Below, piece after piece: positions 42,709 to 51,684 of a stretch of DNA of 64,000 nucleotides. Made by a program: the position numbers and the translations under genes. The stretch is from an uncultured Atopobiaceae bacterium. Lineage in GTDB: Bacteria > Actinomycetota > Coriobacteriia > Coriobacteriales > Atopobiaceae. Every line of letters begins with the position of its first letter. The stretch's first letter is position 1. The notes under the pieces are model-generated. The model saw nothing but the letters and a program-made list of their open reading frames with translations. It was not told the origin of the DNA and searched no databases. The stretch lies in NCBI GenBank assembly GCA_947625405.1, contig CANQOF010000001.1:1-64000 (forward strand), read 5' to 3'.

Positions 42709-44148
42709 ATGCCCAAGTCCTATGAGGCGTTTCGCTCGTGGATCCTCTCTCGCGTGATCGATGGCTGCACCATCGAGGCGAAGGGCGATGACGAGATCGT
42801 CCTTTCCACGGACGCCGCCGAAGCGAAGGTGACGTTCTACAAGGTGGACGACACGCAGCCGCGCATCGTGGAGTTCCTCATCCAACGCGCGCACCGCGAG
42901 AACTCCGAGCCGATCTTCCACCTCCATTTCGAGCTCACCGACCTCCCTCGCGCCCATGAGCTCTTCGAGGAGATGCTCGAGGTGCTCCTCGAGCAGGGCT
43001 CCCGCAAGACCGAGACGGTGCTTCTCTGCTGCACGACCGGCCTCACGACGATGATGTTCGCCGAGAAGCTCAGCGTCACCGCCACCTCGCTTTCGCTTGG
43101 CTACACCTTCGTGGCGAAGCCCCTCGAGGAGGCCCTGGAAGAACATGGCACCTACGCGGCCGTGATGCTCGCGCCGCAGGTGGGCTACCTGCGCAAGAAG
43201 GTGGCCGAATCCTTCCCCGCCACGCCCGTCTTCGAGATTCCCGCCAAGATCTACGGTGCCTACGACGCCGCGGGCACGATCCGCCTCCTCCTCGACGCCC
43301 TCGACGCCACCACGCCCGACGCGCCCGACCTCCGCATCGTGCGAAAGGTGCTGAGCGACAAGCGCGTGCTCGTGATCTTCGTGAACCTGCACACGAACCG
43401 CACCACCATCCGCTATCGGCTCTATGAGGACAACGAGGTGAAGGCCTCCGGACGCGTTGCCAAGCGCCACGTGGACTTCCGCGACGTGAGCGATCTGCTC
43501 GTTTCGTTGCGCTCGTCGGGAATTGACGCGGGGGCGGTGGACTCGGTGGGGATCGTCGTACCGGGAGTCGTGGACGGGCTCGTCGCGACGTTCCCTCCCG
43601 ATTCAGATACCACCTACGACTTCGCCGAGATCCTCGAGCAATACCCGGACGCGCGCGTCTTCGTGGAAAACGACGCGAACGCGGCGGCGGTGGGCTGCTA
43701 CGCCTCGCAGAAGCTCTACGAAAACGTGTCGCTCTACCAGCAGCAGGCGGGACACGAGACCGGCGCCGCGGGCACGGTGATCGATGGGAGGCTCGTGAAG
43801 GGCCATCGAGGCTTTGCGGGCGAAGTCGGCATCGTCCAATCGCTTTGGCCCATCGACATCGACACCGACGACCTGCGATGGAGCCCGGAGGCCGCACTCA
43901 AAACCGCCTCCGCCCACGTGGTGGCCGCGAGCTGCATTGCGGCACCAGACGCGTTCTACCTCTCCTGCGATCTCGTGCCCGACATGGACGCCCTCAAAAG
44001 GGAGGTGGCCGAGCATCTCCCCGAGAAGTTCGTGCCCGACCTCATCAAGCTCGATGACCTTCGCGAAGCCATATTCACGGGCATGCTCGCCCTCTGCCTC
44101 CAGCGCCTCGAGGCGGAAACCATGTTGGTGGAGGCCCCGGAAGGCTAG
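42709..44148 (+). CDS. Protein with EIIB-like domain and ROK sugar-kinase fold
   Basis: 479 residues; ATG at 42709 behind AGGAGG. Residues 1-100 are an unassigned alpha/beta segment. Residues 102-168 resemble the lactose/cellobiose-type PTS EIIB: TVLLCCTTGLTTMMFAEKLS, with Cys108 at the phosphocysteine position, and AAVMLAPQVGYLRKKV, the usual D.ILLGPQ.-like strand. From about 218 to the end is a ROK fold: VGIVVPGVVDG, VFVENDANAAAVGCYAS, TGAAGTVIDGRLVKGHRGFAGEVGI. The ROK zinc-binding CxC motif is not seen. No helix-turn-helix is obvious. It could be a sugar sensor or a kinase whose activity is tied to PTS phosphorylation; function is unproved. Convergent with the next gene, sharing CTAG. Confidence 0.78.
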   Translation: MPKSYEAFRSWILSRVIDGCTIEAKGDDEIVLSTDAAEAKVTFYKVDDTQPRIVEFLIQRAHRENSEPIFHLHFELTDLPRAHELFEEMLEVLLEQGSRKTETVLLCCTTGLTTMMFAEKLSVTATSLSLGYTFVAKPLEEALEEHGTYAAVMLAPQVGYLRKKVAESFPATPVFEIPAKIYGAYDAAGTIRLLLDALDATTPDAPDLRIVRKVLSDKRVLVIFVNLHTNRTTIRYRLYEDNEVKASGRVAKRHVDFRDVSDLLVSLRSSGIDAGAVDSVGIVVPGVVDGLVATFPPDSDTTYDFAEILEQYPDARVFVENDANAAAVGCYASQKLYENVSLYQQQAGHETGAAGTVIDGRLVKGHRGFAGEVGIVQSLWPIDIDTDDLRWSPEAALKTASAHVVAASCIAAPDAFYLSCDLVPDMDALKREVAEHLPEKFVPDLIKLDDLREAIFTGMLALCLQRLEAETMLVEAPEG

Positions 44149-45080
44149 CGTCCGGCGTCCGCCTCGCTTGTCTTTTCCGTCGGCCGCATGAGCACGCTCA
44201 CGTCCGCGACCTCGGGGAATCGCTCTTCGAGGAGCTTTTCCGCCGATCGCGCGATCTCGTGCGCCTCGCGCAGGGTCATCTCGGGGTCGAGCAACACGTG
44301 GAGATCCACGTAGACCTCGCCCTCCGTGCCGCGGCTTCGCACCTCATCCACCCCCGCGACTCCGGCGACGCCCTCCACGACCTCGGCGACTTTGCCCGCG
44401 TCCAAGCGCGAGACGTCGGCGAGCGTGCGGTTTGCCTCGCGGAAGATGGAGATCGCCGAGGCGAGGACCGCAAGCGCGACGATGAGGGAGACGAGCGCGT
44501 CAGCCGCTGGATAGCCAAGTTGCACGAAGATGAGGGAGCAGATGACGGAGACCGACACGTAGACATCGGTCCAGGTGTGCTTGGCATCGGCGGTGAGCGA
44601 TTCGGAGCGCAGCTCGCGGCCCCACCGGCCCTCCCACCAGGCGACCCAGATGTTCAGCGCCATGGTGCCGAGCATGATCACGTAACTCGCCCAATCCACC
44701 ATCACATGGCTTCCGCCCTCGAGAAGCGAGGTGATGGCCTCGCGCGCGATGTCGCCCGCCGCGATGATGAGGATGACGCCGATCGCCACCGACGCGTAGG
44801 TCTCGTACTTCGCGTGGCCATAGGGGTGTTTCTCAGAGGGTGGCCGGCTCGCGATGGAGACCCCGGCGAGGCCTATCAGCGTGGAGCCGGCATCGAGGAA
44901 GCTCGCAATGCCGTCGTTGGTCATGGACATGGAGCCGGTGACGGTGCCGTAGACGAACTTGAAGACGGCAACGACCACGTTCAGCGCGAAGCCGATCCAG
45001 AGGATACGTTTGAGCGTGCGCGCCCGCCCTGCGGCATCGACGCGCGCCGTCGCCGTATTCGCGTTCCGAGTGTTTGCCAC
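44145..45080 (-). CDS. Cation diffusion facilitator transporter 1
   Basis: The GTG at 45080 is preferred because GGGAGG lies 4 bases upstream; a GTG six codons earlier has poorer spacing. 311 residues, six predicted transmembrane helices (IGFALNVVVAVFKFVYG, SMTNDGIASFLDAGSTLIGLAG). HPYGHAKYET and DAKHTWTDVYVS hold the HxxxD metal-site residues, and there is a C-terminal cytoplasmic domain with EVYVDLHVLLDPEMTLREAHEIA. It exports divalent metal (Zn, Mn, Fe or Co) in exchange for protons; the specific metal cannot be read off. It is a clear paralogue of the gene at 46228-47160. Confidence 0.93.
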   Translation of the reverse strand: MANTRNANTATARVDAAGRARTLKRILWIGFALNVVVAVFKFVYGTVTGSMSMTNDGIASFLDAGSTLIGLAGVSIASRPPSEKHPYGHAKYETYASVAIGVILIIAAGDIAREAITSLLEGGSHVMVDWASYVIMLGTMALNIWVAWWEGRWGRELRSESLTADAKHTWTDVYVSVSVICSLIFVQLGYPAADALVSLIVALAVLASAISIFREANRTLADVSRLDAGKVAEVVEGVAGVAGVDEVRSRGTEGEVYVDLHVLLDPEMTLREAHEIARSAEKLLEERFPEVADVSVLMRPTEKTSEADAGR

Positions 45081-45146
45081 CGCGCCTCCCGCCGCCACTG
45101 CCTCTGCCGGGCTTGTACCCCGAAGGCGGCGCTTAGACGACGATCG

Positions 45147-46184
45147 CTACGGGGTGACGATGACCTTGATGCTTTCCGGACCCTCCTGCGTGAGGATGGC
45201 CTCTTCGAGCTCGTCGATGCCGAAGCGATGCGTGATGAGCTTCGAGACGTCCACCAGTCCAAAGTCCAGCAGGTTCACCGCCCTTTGATGCGTGTCGGGA
45301 TTGATCCTCGAACCGAAGATGCTGAGCTCCTTGGCGTAGACGTCAAAGAGCGGCAGCTCAACCGTGGCATCCACCTGCGGCACGCTGAAGAGCACCACCC
45401 GGCCGCACGGCCCCGCCGCATCGATGGCCTGGCGCACCGCGCGCGGATTGCCCACGCATTCGATGACCACGTCGGCACCGTCCGTCCCGCAGATCTCGCT
45501 CACGGAAGCCAGGAGATCCTCGTGCACGGGGTCGATCGCGAAGTCCGCGCCGAGATCGAGCCCCACCTCGCGGCGAAGCTTCACCGGCTCGGAGAGGATG
45601 ACGCTTGAGGCGCCGGAGGCCTGCGCGAGTTGGCACATCATCTGCCCGAGCGTGCCGCCACCAATCACGAGCACGTTCTCGCCAGAGCGAATCTCCGCGC
45701 GATCGATGCCGTGGATCGCGCAGGCGAGTGGCTCCACCATCGCCGCCGATTCAAAGCTGAGGTCCTTGGAGACCGGATAGCACTGGGCATCCGGGCAGAG
45801 GGCCACCTCGGCGAAGCCGCCGTTCACGTTCACGCCGAGCGCGAAGAGGTGCTCGCAGCACTGCTTCTTCCCCATGCGGCACGGCCGACATCTCCCGCAG
45901 TAGATGTTCGGATCGAGCGTCACGTGATCCCCCGGTGTCACGACATCCACCTCGGAGCCCACCCGCAGCACGCGCCCGGAGAACTCGTGCCCGAGCACCA
46001 CGGGAGGCGTCACGTCCGCCGAGCCCTTCTCGCCGTGGTAGATGTGCACGTCGGTGCCGCATACGCCACACGCCCTCACCTCGACGAGTACGTCATGGGG
46101 TCCGAGCTCGCCGAACTCCATCTCGCGCACCTCGAAGACAGGATCCGACTCCGCCCCAAGGAAAAACGCTCCCTCTGCCTTCAT
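45147..46184 (-). CDS. Zinc-dependent medium-chain alcohol dehydrogenase
   Basis: The ATG at 46184 (MKAEGAFFLG) sits behind GGAGGAGG; 345 residues. Catalytic zinc ligands are in RACGVCGTDVHIYHG and LGHEFSG, with the structural zinc in IYCGRCRPCRMGKKQCC. The NAD-binding loop is VLVIGGGTLGQMMCQLA. It belongs to the sorbitol/threonine dehydrogenase branch, with polyol or amino-alcohol substrates likely. It lies between the two cation transporter genes on the same strand. Confidence 0.9.
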   Translation of the reverse strand: MKAEGAFFLGAESDPVFEVREMEFGELGPHDVLVEVRACGVCGTDVHIYHGEKGSADVTPPVVLGHEFSGRVLRVGSEVDVVTPGDHVTLDPNIYCGRCRPCRMGKKQCCEHLFALGVNVNGGFAEVALCPDAQCYPVSKDLSFESAAMVEPLACAIHGIDRAEIRSGENVLVIGGGTLGQMMCQLAQASGASSVILSEPVKLRREVGLDLGADFAIDPVHEDLLASVSEICGTDGADVVIECVGNPRAVRQAIDAAGPCGRVVLFSVPQVDATVELPLFDVYAKELSIFGSRINPDTHQRAVNLLDFGLVDVSKLITHRFGIDELEEAILTQEGPESIKVIVTP

Positions 46185-46227
46185 GGGTGCCTCCTCCATG
46201 CACTCGCGCACGCGAACGCCTCAGACT

Positions 46228-47160
46228 CTACTCCTCACGCGACGCACCGGGCCCGATCGTCTCCCTGCGCTCTTGCGGCACATCCGGCTCCATGTGCACC
46301 ACCACATCCGCCACTTCGGGGTACACCTGCGTGATCACCCGCTCCACCTCGGTGGCCTTCTCGTGGGCATCGAGGAGCGTCATCGTGGGATCGAGCAGGA
46401 TGTGGAGGTCCACATAGACCTCGCCCTCGCTCCCCCGGCTTCGCACCTCGTGCACGGAGCACACGCCCTGCACCGTCTCCACCAGGCGCGCGACTTCTGC
46501 GCTGTTCAGTCGCGAGGCATCCCCAAGGGTGCGCGAGGCCTGGCGGAAGATGGATATCGCCGAGGCGAGCACCGCGAGCGCCACGAGGAGCGAGACGACG
46601 GCGTCCGCCGCGGTGATGCCGAGCTGCACGAAGATGAGCGAGCAGATCACGGAGATCGACACGTAGGCGTCCGAGCGCGTGTGCTTGGCGTCTGCCGCGA
46701 GCACCTCGCTCTTCAGCCGCGCGCCCTGCCTCGCCTCCCAGAAGGAGACGCCGAGGTTCACCACGAGCGTACCCGCCATGATGGCGTAACTCACCCAGTC
46801 CACGAGGATGGCGCTCTCGCCCGCCACCAACGTCGAAATCGCCTTGGTGGCGATCTCGCCCGCCGCGACGAGAAGCGCCACGCCGATGGCCGCCGACGCG
46901 TACGTCTCGTATTTCGCGTGGCCATAGGGGTGCGAGGCATCAGGGGGTTTCGAGGCGATGCGCACCCCGAGGAGCCCCACGAGATTTGAAACGCCATCGA
47001 AGAAGCTCGCGATGCCGTCGTTGGCCATGGCCATGGAGCCCGAGAACGTGCCCCAGCCAAACTTCGCGAGCGCCACTAGCACGTTGAGCCCGAGGATGGC
47101 CCAGAGGATCCTCTGGACCTCCCCATAGCGAGCCGTAGTGCCTCGTGGCGCGTGTTCCAT
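46228..47160 (-). CDS. Cation diffusion facilitator transporter 2
   Basis: 310 residues, with the same architecture as the paralogue at 44145-45080: six helices, MANDGIASFFDGVSNLVGLLG, HPYGHAKYET, DAKHTRSDAYVS and EVYVDLHILLDPTMTLLDAHEKA. Identity between the two is high along the whole length, notably in the cytoplasmic domain RSRG.EGEVYVDLH.LLDP.MTL. It starts 3 bases after the sbcC stop, so it is probably translated from the same transcript as sbcDC. Duplication followed by insertion or retention of the dehydrogenase between the copies is the simplest history. Confidence 0.93.
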   Translation of the reverse strand: MEHAPRGTTARYGEVQRILWAILGLNVLVALAKFGWGTFSGSMAMANDGIASFFDGVSNLVGLLGVRIASKPPDASHPYGHAKYETYASAAIGVALLVAAGEIATKAISTLVAGESAILVDWVSYAIMAGTLVVNLGVSFWEARQGARLKSEVLAADAKHTRSDAYVSISVICSLIFVQLGITAADAVVSLLVALAVLASAISIFRQASRTLGDASRLNSAEVARLVETVQGVCSVHEVRSRGSEGEVYVDLHILLDPTMTLLDAHEKATEVERVITQVYPEVADVVVHMEPDVPQERRETIGPGASREE

Positions 47161-47162
47161 GC

Positions 47163-49991
47163 CTAGACCTCGACGGTAAGCGACGAGCCCTCTCGCCCGG
47201 AGCTCACGACGATGCGCGTGTCGATGGATTCCCGCAGCGCGTCGACATGGCTGATGATACCCACGAGCTTGTCCTCGGGCGTGAGGCTCGTGAGCATCCG
47301 AATGGCGCTCTGGAGCGCCTCGGAATCAAGCGAGCCGAAGCCCTCGTCTATGAAGAGGGTATCGAGGCGAATGCCGCCGGAATGGGCCTGCACGACGTCG
47401 GAGAGCCCGAGCGCGAGCGAGAGCGCGGCTTCGAAGGATTCTCCTCCGGAAAGCGTGGCGACGTCTCGCTCCTTGCCGGTGCGATGGTCGTGGACCGAGA
47501 GCTCGAGGCCGCTTTGCTGCTGGTAGTTCCTCGGATCGCGCCTGCGCGTGAGCTCATATCGGCCGTTGGCGATCACCGAGAGCCGTCGGTTCGCCGCTGC
47601 GATCACGCGATCGAGATAGGTTTGCTGCACGAAGGTTTCGAACGTCACCTTCGCGGCACCGTGCAGGGTGCCGTTCGCAGTGTTGGCGAGGGCGTCGATG
47701 ACGGCATGCTCCTCGAGTTGCCTCGCATAGCGCTTGAGCCATCCCTTGAACTCGCGCATGGCCCGCTTGTTCGTCGATCGACGGGCGCGCACGACGTCGC
47801 GCGCGCCATCCACCTCGCGCTGCCTCGAGGCGAGCTCTTTCCTCTGGAGCCCAAGAGCGTCCTCGTCATGCTCGGGAATCTCCTCGAGGTGCTTTTCCTG
47901 CACGGCTACGCGCGTCTTCGCGCTCGCGAGATCCGCGGAGGCCGCTTCGAAGGACTTTTGCGCCTTCGATCGCGCGTCTTCGAGGAGCTTGATCCGCTCC
48001 GTCGCGGACGCCATCAAGGCCCGTGCCTCGGCAAGGCTTTCCGCGGGCAGGCCCTTGCGCAGTGTCTCCGCTTGGGCGCTCAGGCTCGCCTTCCGGTTCG
48101 CAAGCTCGCGCGCCCGTGCGCTGATCTCGTCTCGCGCGGATGCGACGCTTTGTATGGAGGCCTCGAGCACCCCTGAATCCTTGAGCGCCTTCCCGCGCTC
48201 CACGCACTGCGCGTGGAGGCGCTCGACGTCGCGCTCCTTCGCCACGGTCTTATCGCGGAGATCGCGGAGCGTGCCCTCGAGCCCTTCGGCACTGCCGTAC
48301 CTCTCCATGAAGCTCGCGCGCGACTCACGCAGGGCCATCGCGCTCGCGGCCATCTCGCCGGCTCTCTTCGAGGCCTCTGCCGCCGCATCCCGTTCGCGCT
48401 CCGAGCGCGCACGCGCGCGATCGACATCAGCCTCGCTCGGGCATTCCCTTGAGCGGGATGCCGGCGAAGGATGGCCAAGCGATCCGCACACGGGGCATGG
48501 CTCGCCCGGTTCAAGGTCCTCCGCGAGGATGCCCGCCTGCTCGTCGAGGAACCTGCGCTCGAGCGTGCGATAGGTGGCGTGCGCCTCGTCGGCGCGCGTG
48601 CGCGCGCGCTCGTAGGCTTGGGAGGCGCTCTCGCGACTCGCCTCGGCCTTTCGCACGCGCATCTCAAGATCGGCGAGCTCCTTCTGGCGCGCCGCCACCT
48701 CCTCGCGCTTCCCCTTGAGGGCGTTGAGCTCGGATTCCGCGCGCGCGTGCGCGGGAAGCGCGCCTTCGAGCTCGCCTGCGCGGGTGCGCAGGGCGCCGAG
48801 GCGCGCTTGGGACGCGCGCAGCGCCTCGTCGAGCCGCTCCGAGGCGCTTGCCTGCGAGATGGGCGCGGGCGCGTCCGTGCCCATCGCGTGAACGAGCGCT
48901 TTGAGGGCATCGTCGAGCTTCGCCTCGAGGGCGCGCTCTTCGGCCGCGAGTGCCGAGAGGCTCGTCGTCGCGCTCTCCAGCTCCTCCAAGCCGGCAAGCG
49001 ACGAGGTGAGGGTTTGCACCTCGAGGTTCAGCTTGGAGATCTCCGGCGCAAAGCCCTCGGCTTGCTCGCGCGCGTCCTTCGCGCGGGCGAGCTCGGTCTC
49101 GCGTGCGGTGACCTGCGCCTTGGCCTCGGCAAGTTCCGCTAGGCCGCGACGGGCGCGCTTCGCCTCCTCGAGGGCCCGATCCACCTCTCCCAGGCTCTCC
49201 GCGAGGCTCTTGAGCTCGGCGTTGAGCCTCGCCTCCTCGACTTCGTCGTCCCTCTCCTGGGCGCCAATGAGCTCGAGGAGCTCCTCGCCCCGCACCGCCG
49301 CGTGCGGCGCCAATTCCCCGAACGCCTCCACACGCTCCGTGCCCATGAGATCCACGAGCTGAAGCGTGGCGGAGATGGCGGTCCTCGCCTCCGCGTCCGC
49401 CTTGAAGAGCGCGGATTGCCGGTTCTTGAGCTCGTATTGCACGAACTCATACGGAGCCGTGCCGAAGAGCTCGCGGAATATGCGCCCGCGATCCTTGGAG
49501 GACGAGGTGAGGAGCGCGCGGAACTTTCCCTGGGCGATCATTGCGATCTGGCGGAACTGCCTCGCGTTCATGCCGAGGATGCGCGCGATCGCCTCGTTCA
49601 CCGTCGTGACTCCCTCGACTTCCTCGCCACCGGGGAGGCGCAGCCATGCCGCGGGATTGTGGGTCGTGGTGCCTTTCCCACGCCGCTTGGGACGCTCCTG
49701 CGCGGGCGAGCGGCGGATCTCGTAGCGCTCACCCGCATAGGCGAATTCGAGCTCGACCTCAGTGAGGAGTTCCGGAGCCGCGAAATCGCTCCGAAGCGCC
49801 GCGGCCGGGCGATCGTCGTCCGACGTCTCGCCGAAAAGCGCATAGGAGATGGCGTCGAAGATCGTGGTCTTGCCCGCGCCCGTGTCGCCGGTGATGAGGT
49901 AGATGCCGCGCTCGCCAAGCTCGTCGAAGGGCACCTCGACCGTGGCTGCATAGGGCCCGAACGCGCTCATCGTGAGCTTGAGCGGCCTCAT
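47163..49991 (-). CDS. sbcC: Exonuclease subunit SbcC
   Basis: 942 residues. Walker A is GDTGAGKTTIFDAISYALFGE, preceded by LTMSAFGPYA, the SMC-like start. A long Ala/Glu/Arg/Leu coiled coil is interrupted near the middle by the zinc hook EPCPVCGSLGHPSP (CxxC). C-terminal signature SGGESFEAALSLALGLSD and Walker B TLFIDEGFGSLD are present. It works with SbcD as an ATP-driven nuclease for hairpins and blocked DNA ends. The ATG overlaps the sbcD stop as ATGA. Confidence 0.97.
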   Translation of the reverse strand: MRPLKLTMSAFGPYAATVEVPFDELGERGIYLITGDTGAGKTTIFDAISYALFGETSDDDRPAAALRSDFAAPELLTEVELEFAYAGERYEIRRSPAQERPKRRGKGTTTHNPAAWLRLPGGEEVEGVTTVNEAIARILGMNARQFRQIAMIAQGKFRALLTSSSKDRGRIFRELFGTAPYEFVQYELKNRQSALFKADAEARTAISATLQLVDLMGTERVEAFGELAPHAAVRGEELLELIGAQERDDEVEEARLNAELKSLAESLGEVDRALEEAKRARRGLAELAEAKAQVTARETELARAKDAREQAEGFAPEISKLNLEVQTLTSSLAGLEELESATTSLSALAAEERALEAKLDDALKALVHAMGTDAPAPISQASASERLDEALRASQARLGALRTRAGELEGALPAHARAESELNALKGKREEVAARQKELADLEMRVRKAEASRESASQAYERARTRADEAHATYRTLERRFLDEQAGILAEDLEPGEPCPVCGSLGHPSPASRSRECPSEADVDRARARSERERDAAAEASKRAGEMAASAMALRESRASFMERYGSAEGLEGTLRDLRDKTVAKERDVERLHAQCVERGKALKDSGVLEASIQSVASARDEISARARELANRKASLSAQAETLRKGLPAESLAEARALMASATERIKLLEDARSKAQKSFEAASADLASAKTRVAVQEKHLEEIPEHDEDALGLQRKELASRQREVDGARDVVRARRSTNKRAMREFKGWLKRYARQLEEHAVIDALANTANGTLHGAAKVTFETFVQQTYLDRVIAAANRRLSVIANGRYELTRRRDPRNYQQQSGLELSVHDHRTGKERDVATLSGGESFEAALSLALGLSDVVQAHSGGIRLDTLFIDEGFGSLDSEALQSAIRMLTSLTPEDKLVGIISHVDALRESIDTRIVVSSGREGSSLTVEV

Positions 49992-51154
49992 CGCGCATCC
50001 CTCCCCTCTTCCGCCACGAGGCACTTCTCGAAGACCTCCTCGAGGATCGCGCGCTGCTCGCGGGAGACGGGGCGCGCGTTTTGCTCCTCGAAGAAGCGCT
50101 CGAAGAGCTCGAGCGGGTCGTCTTCCTCGGCGCAGAGCTCGATCTCCGAGAGATCGGCTTGGTGCCGCGTGAGCGAGTTCTCGACGTCCATGGCCATGAG
50201 CCGCGGAAACACCGCGCGCAGGCGCGCGAGGGCGTCCACCGGTGGCTCCTCGTCGGTGAGGATCACGTGGAGATAGTCCTCGGGGTCCGCCTTCGCGAGC
50301 GTCTCCGGGGAGATGAGCTCGACGAGCGGGCCCTTCACCTCGCGAAGGTCGTGCGGGGGGCGAAGGGGCACGAGCGACCAGGAGACTTCGCCCTTCTCCC
50401 CGAGCTCCACGAGCACGGCCGACTTCTCGCCACGCGCCTCGGAAAACGAGTACTTCATGAGCGAGCCCGCGTAGCGAACCACGTCACGTCCCACTTTCTG
50501 GGGATGATGGAGGTGCCCAAGCGCCACGTAGTCGAAGTCCGCGAAGATCGCGACGTCCACGCCATCCACGCCACCAATCGCGATCTCCGAATCGCTCCTT
50601 TCCGGTTCCACGCCCCCCGAGATGGCGAATTGGTGCGCCACGAGGACGTTGCGCGCGGCGGGATCGATCTCTTGGGCCTCGAGCACCACGCGAAGCGCGG
50701 AGGTGTAGTCCCCTCCGAGCTCCTCATCTTCGAAGAGGGGCCGCACGCCACTCGGACGCAAGAACGGCATGAGCCAGAAGCGCACCTCGCCAAACTCGTC
50801 CTCGAGGGGGACTGAGATGAGCGAGCCGTCAAAGGCGGGCGGCACGTGCACCCCCTGACGCTCGAGGAGCGTGGACGCATAGCCCACTCGCTCCGCGGAA
50901 TCGTGGTTTCCCGGAATTGCGAGCACCTCGAAGCCTCGCTCCGAGGCCTCCGTCAAGAACCAGTCGAGGAGCGCCACCGCCTCGGCGGAGGGTTGCGAGC
51001 GATCGTAGAGATCCCCCGCGAGGACGAGCGCGTCCACACCCGCCTCCTCGGCGTCATCGAGGAGGCGCGCGAGCGTCACGCGCTGATCGTCAAGCATGGA
51101 GAAGCCGTGCACCACCTTGCCAAGATGGAGATCGCCCACGTGCAAGAACCTCAT
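49988..51154 (-). CDS. sbcD: Exonuclease subunit SbcD
   Basis: 388 residues from MRFLHVGDLHLGKVV at 51154 (GAGGAG upstream). Calcineurin-like metal motifs are HVGDLHLGK, LVLAGDLYD and IPGNHDSAERVG, and VALGHLHHPQKVG. The C-terminal region contains the capping domain with IELCAEEDDPLELFERFF. It is the nuclease subunit paired with SbcC; first gene of sbcD-sbcC-CDF2. Confidence 0.96.
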   Translation of the reverse strand: MRFLHVGDLHLGKVVHGFSMLDDQRVTLARLLDDAEEAGVDALVLAGDLYDRSQPSAEAVALLDWFLTEASERGFEVLAIPGNHDSAERVGYASTLLERQGVHVPPAFDGSLISVPLEDEFGEVRFWLMPFLRPSGVRPLFEDEELGGDYTSALRVVLEAQEIDPAARNVLVAHQFAISGGVEPERSDSEIAIGGVDGVDVAIFADFDYVALGHLHHPQKVGRDVVRYAGSLMKYSFSEARGEKSAVLVELGEKGEVSWSLVPLRPPHDLREVKGPLVELISPETLAKADPEDYLHVILTDEEPPVDALARLRAVFPRLMAMDVENSLTRHQADLSEIELCAEEDDPLELFERFFEEQNARPVSREQRAILEEVFEKCLVAEEGRDAR

Positions 51155-51361
51155 CTCGCGCTCCTCGATCGCACGCGAGGCAGCCACGCGCCTCGCCCTT
51201 GCCCTTGCCTTGCCGAGATAGTGAACCACACAAGCCCAACAACAATTACGGACTACGAAACCGCAGGTAGCCTGCTAGCCGGGCGGTCCGGCACTCAAGC
51301 CCACATTGATCGGCGACGCTCGAGTGCGCACGCGCGGGAGCCGCCATACCCCGTCGATAGG

Positions 51362-51484
51362 ATGGAGGCGGAGGTCAGAGACGAGCTCCACGTGAGCGAG
51401 ATCGCGGCCATTTCCACTGTGCTCAAGCACGTGATCGACCACCAGCGCGAATCCGCGATCGAAGACGGCGCTCCCCAAAAGTAG
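51362..51484 (+). CDS. Possible small protein (40 aa)
   Basis: ATG at 51362, sequence starting MEAEVRDELHVSEIAAISTV and ending DGAPQK. It is acidic at both ends with a probable amphipathic helix in the middle. There is no good Shine-Dalgarno at normal spacing, which weakens the case. In its favour is a strong terminator 16 bases after the stop, which otherwise has no gene to serve, because sbcD points the other way. The gene is unrecognised. Confidence 0.4.
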   Translation: MEAEVRDELHVSEIAAISTVLKHVIDHQRESAIEDGAPQK

Positions 51485-51499
51485 GCGTCGCTTCGGCCC

Positions 51500-51540
51500 A
51501 AGGCCAAAAGGGCCGCTCGAAAACGGTTGGCCTTCTTTTT
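51500..51540 (+). terminator. Rho-independent terminator
   Basis: AAGGCCAA (51500-51507) pairs with TTGGCCTT (51527-51534), and CTTTTT follows. An alternative GGCCC/GGGCC pairing overlaps the left arm. Confidence 0.75.
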
Positions 51541-51550
51541 GCGACGGGGT

Positions 51551-51621
51551 AAGTTGAAGGTGCAACTTGGCGCACCTTGATCCCTCGGCTCGGTTAGAAT
51601 GCGCGAGGTTGAAATATCAAC
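51551..51621 (+). promoter_or_regulatory. Cluster of palindromes and -10 box before the ADH-ALDH fusion
   Basis: AAGTTG-6-CAACTT (51551-51568) overlaps AAGGTGC-8-GCACCTT (51557-51578). GTTGA-AATA-TCAAC (51608-51621) follows. A TAGAAT -10 box lies at 51595-51600 between them. The arms GTTGA and AAGTTG share the core GTTG, so one regulator could bind both sides of the promoter. Confidence 0.5.
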
Positions 51622-51684
51622 TAGCGAAACCAGCTCCAAAGACCGCGCGCACGTCCGAAACCGCTCCCCCGGAGGTCCCACCCC

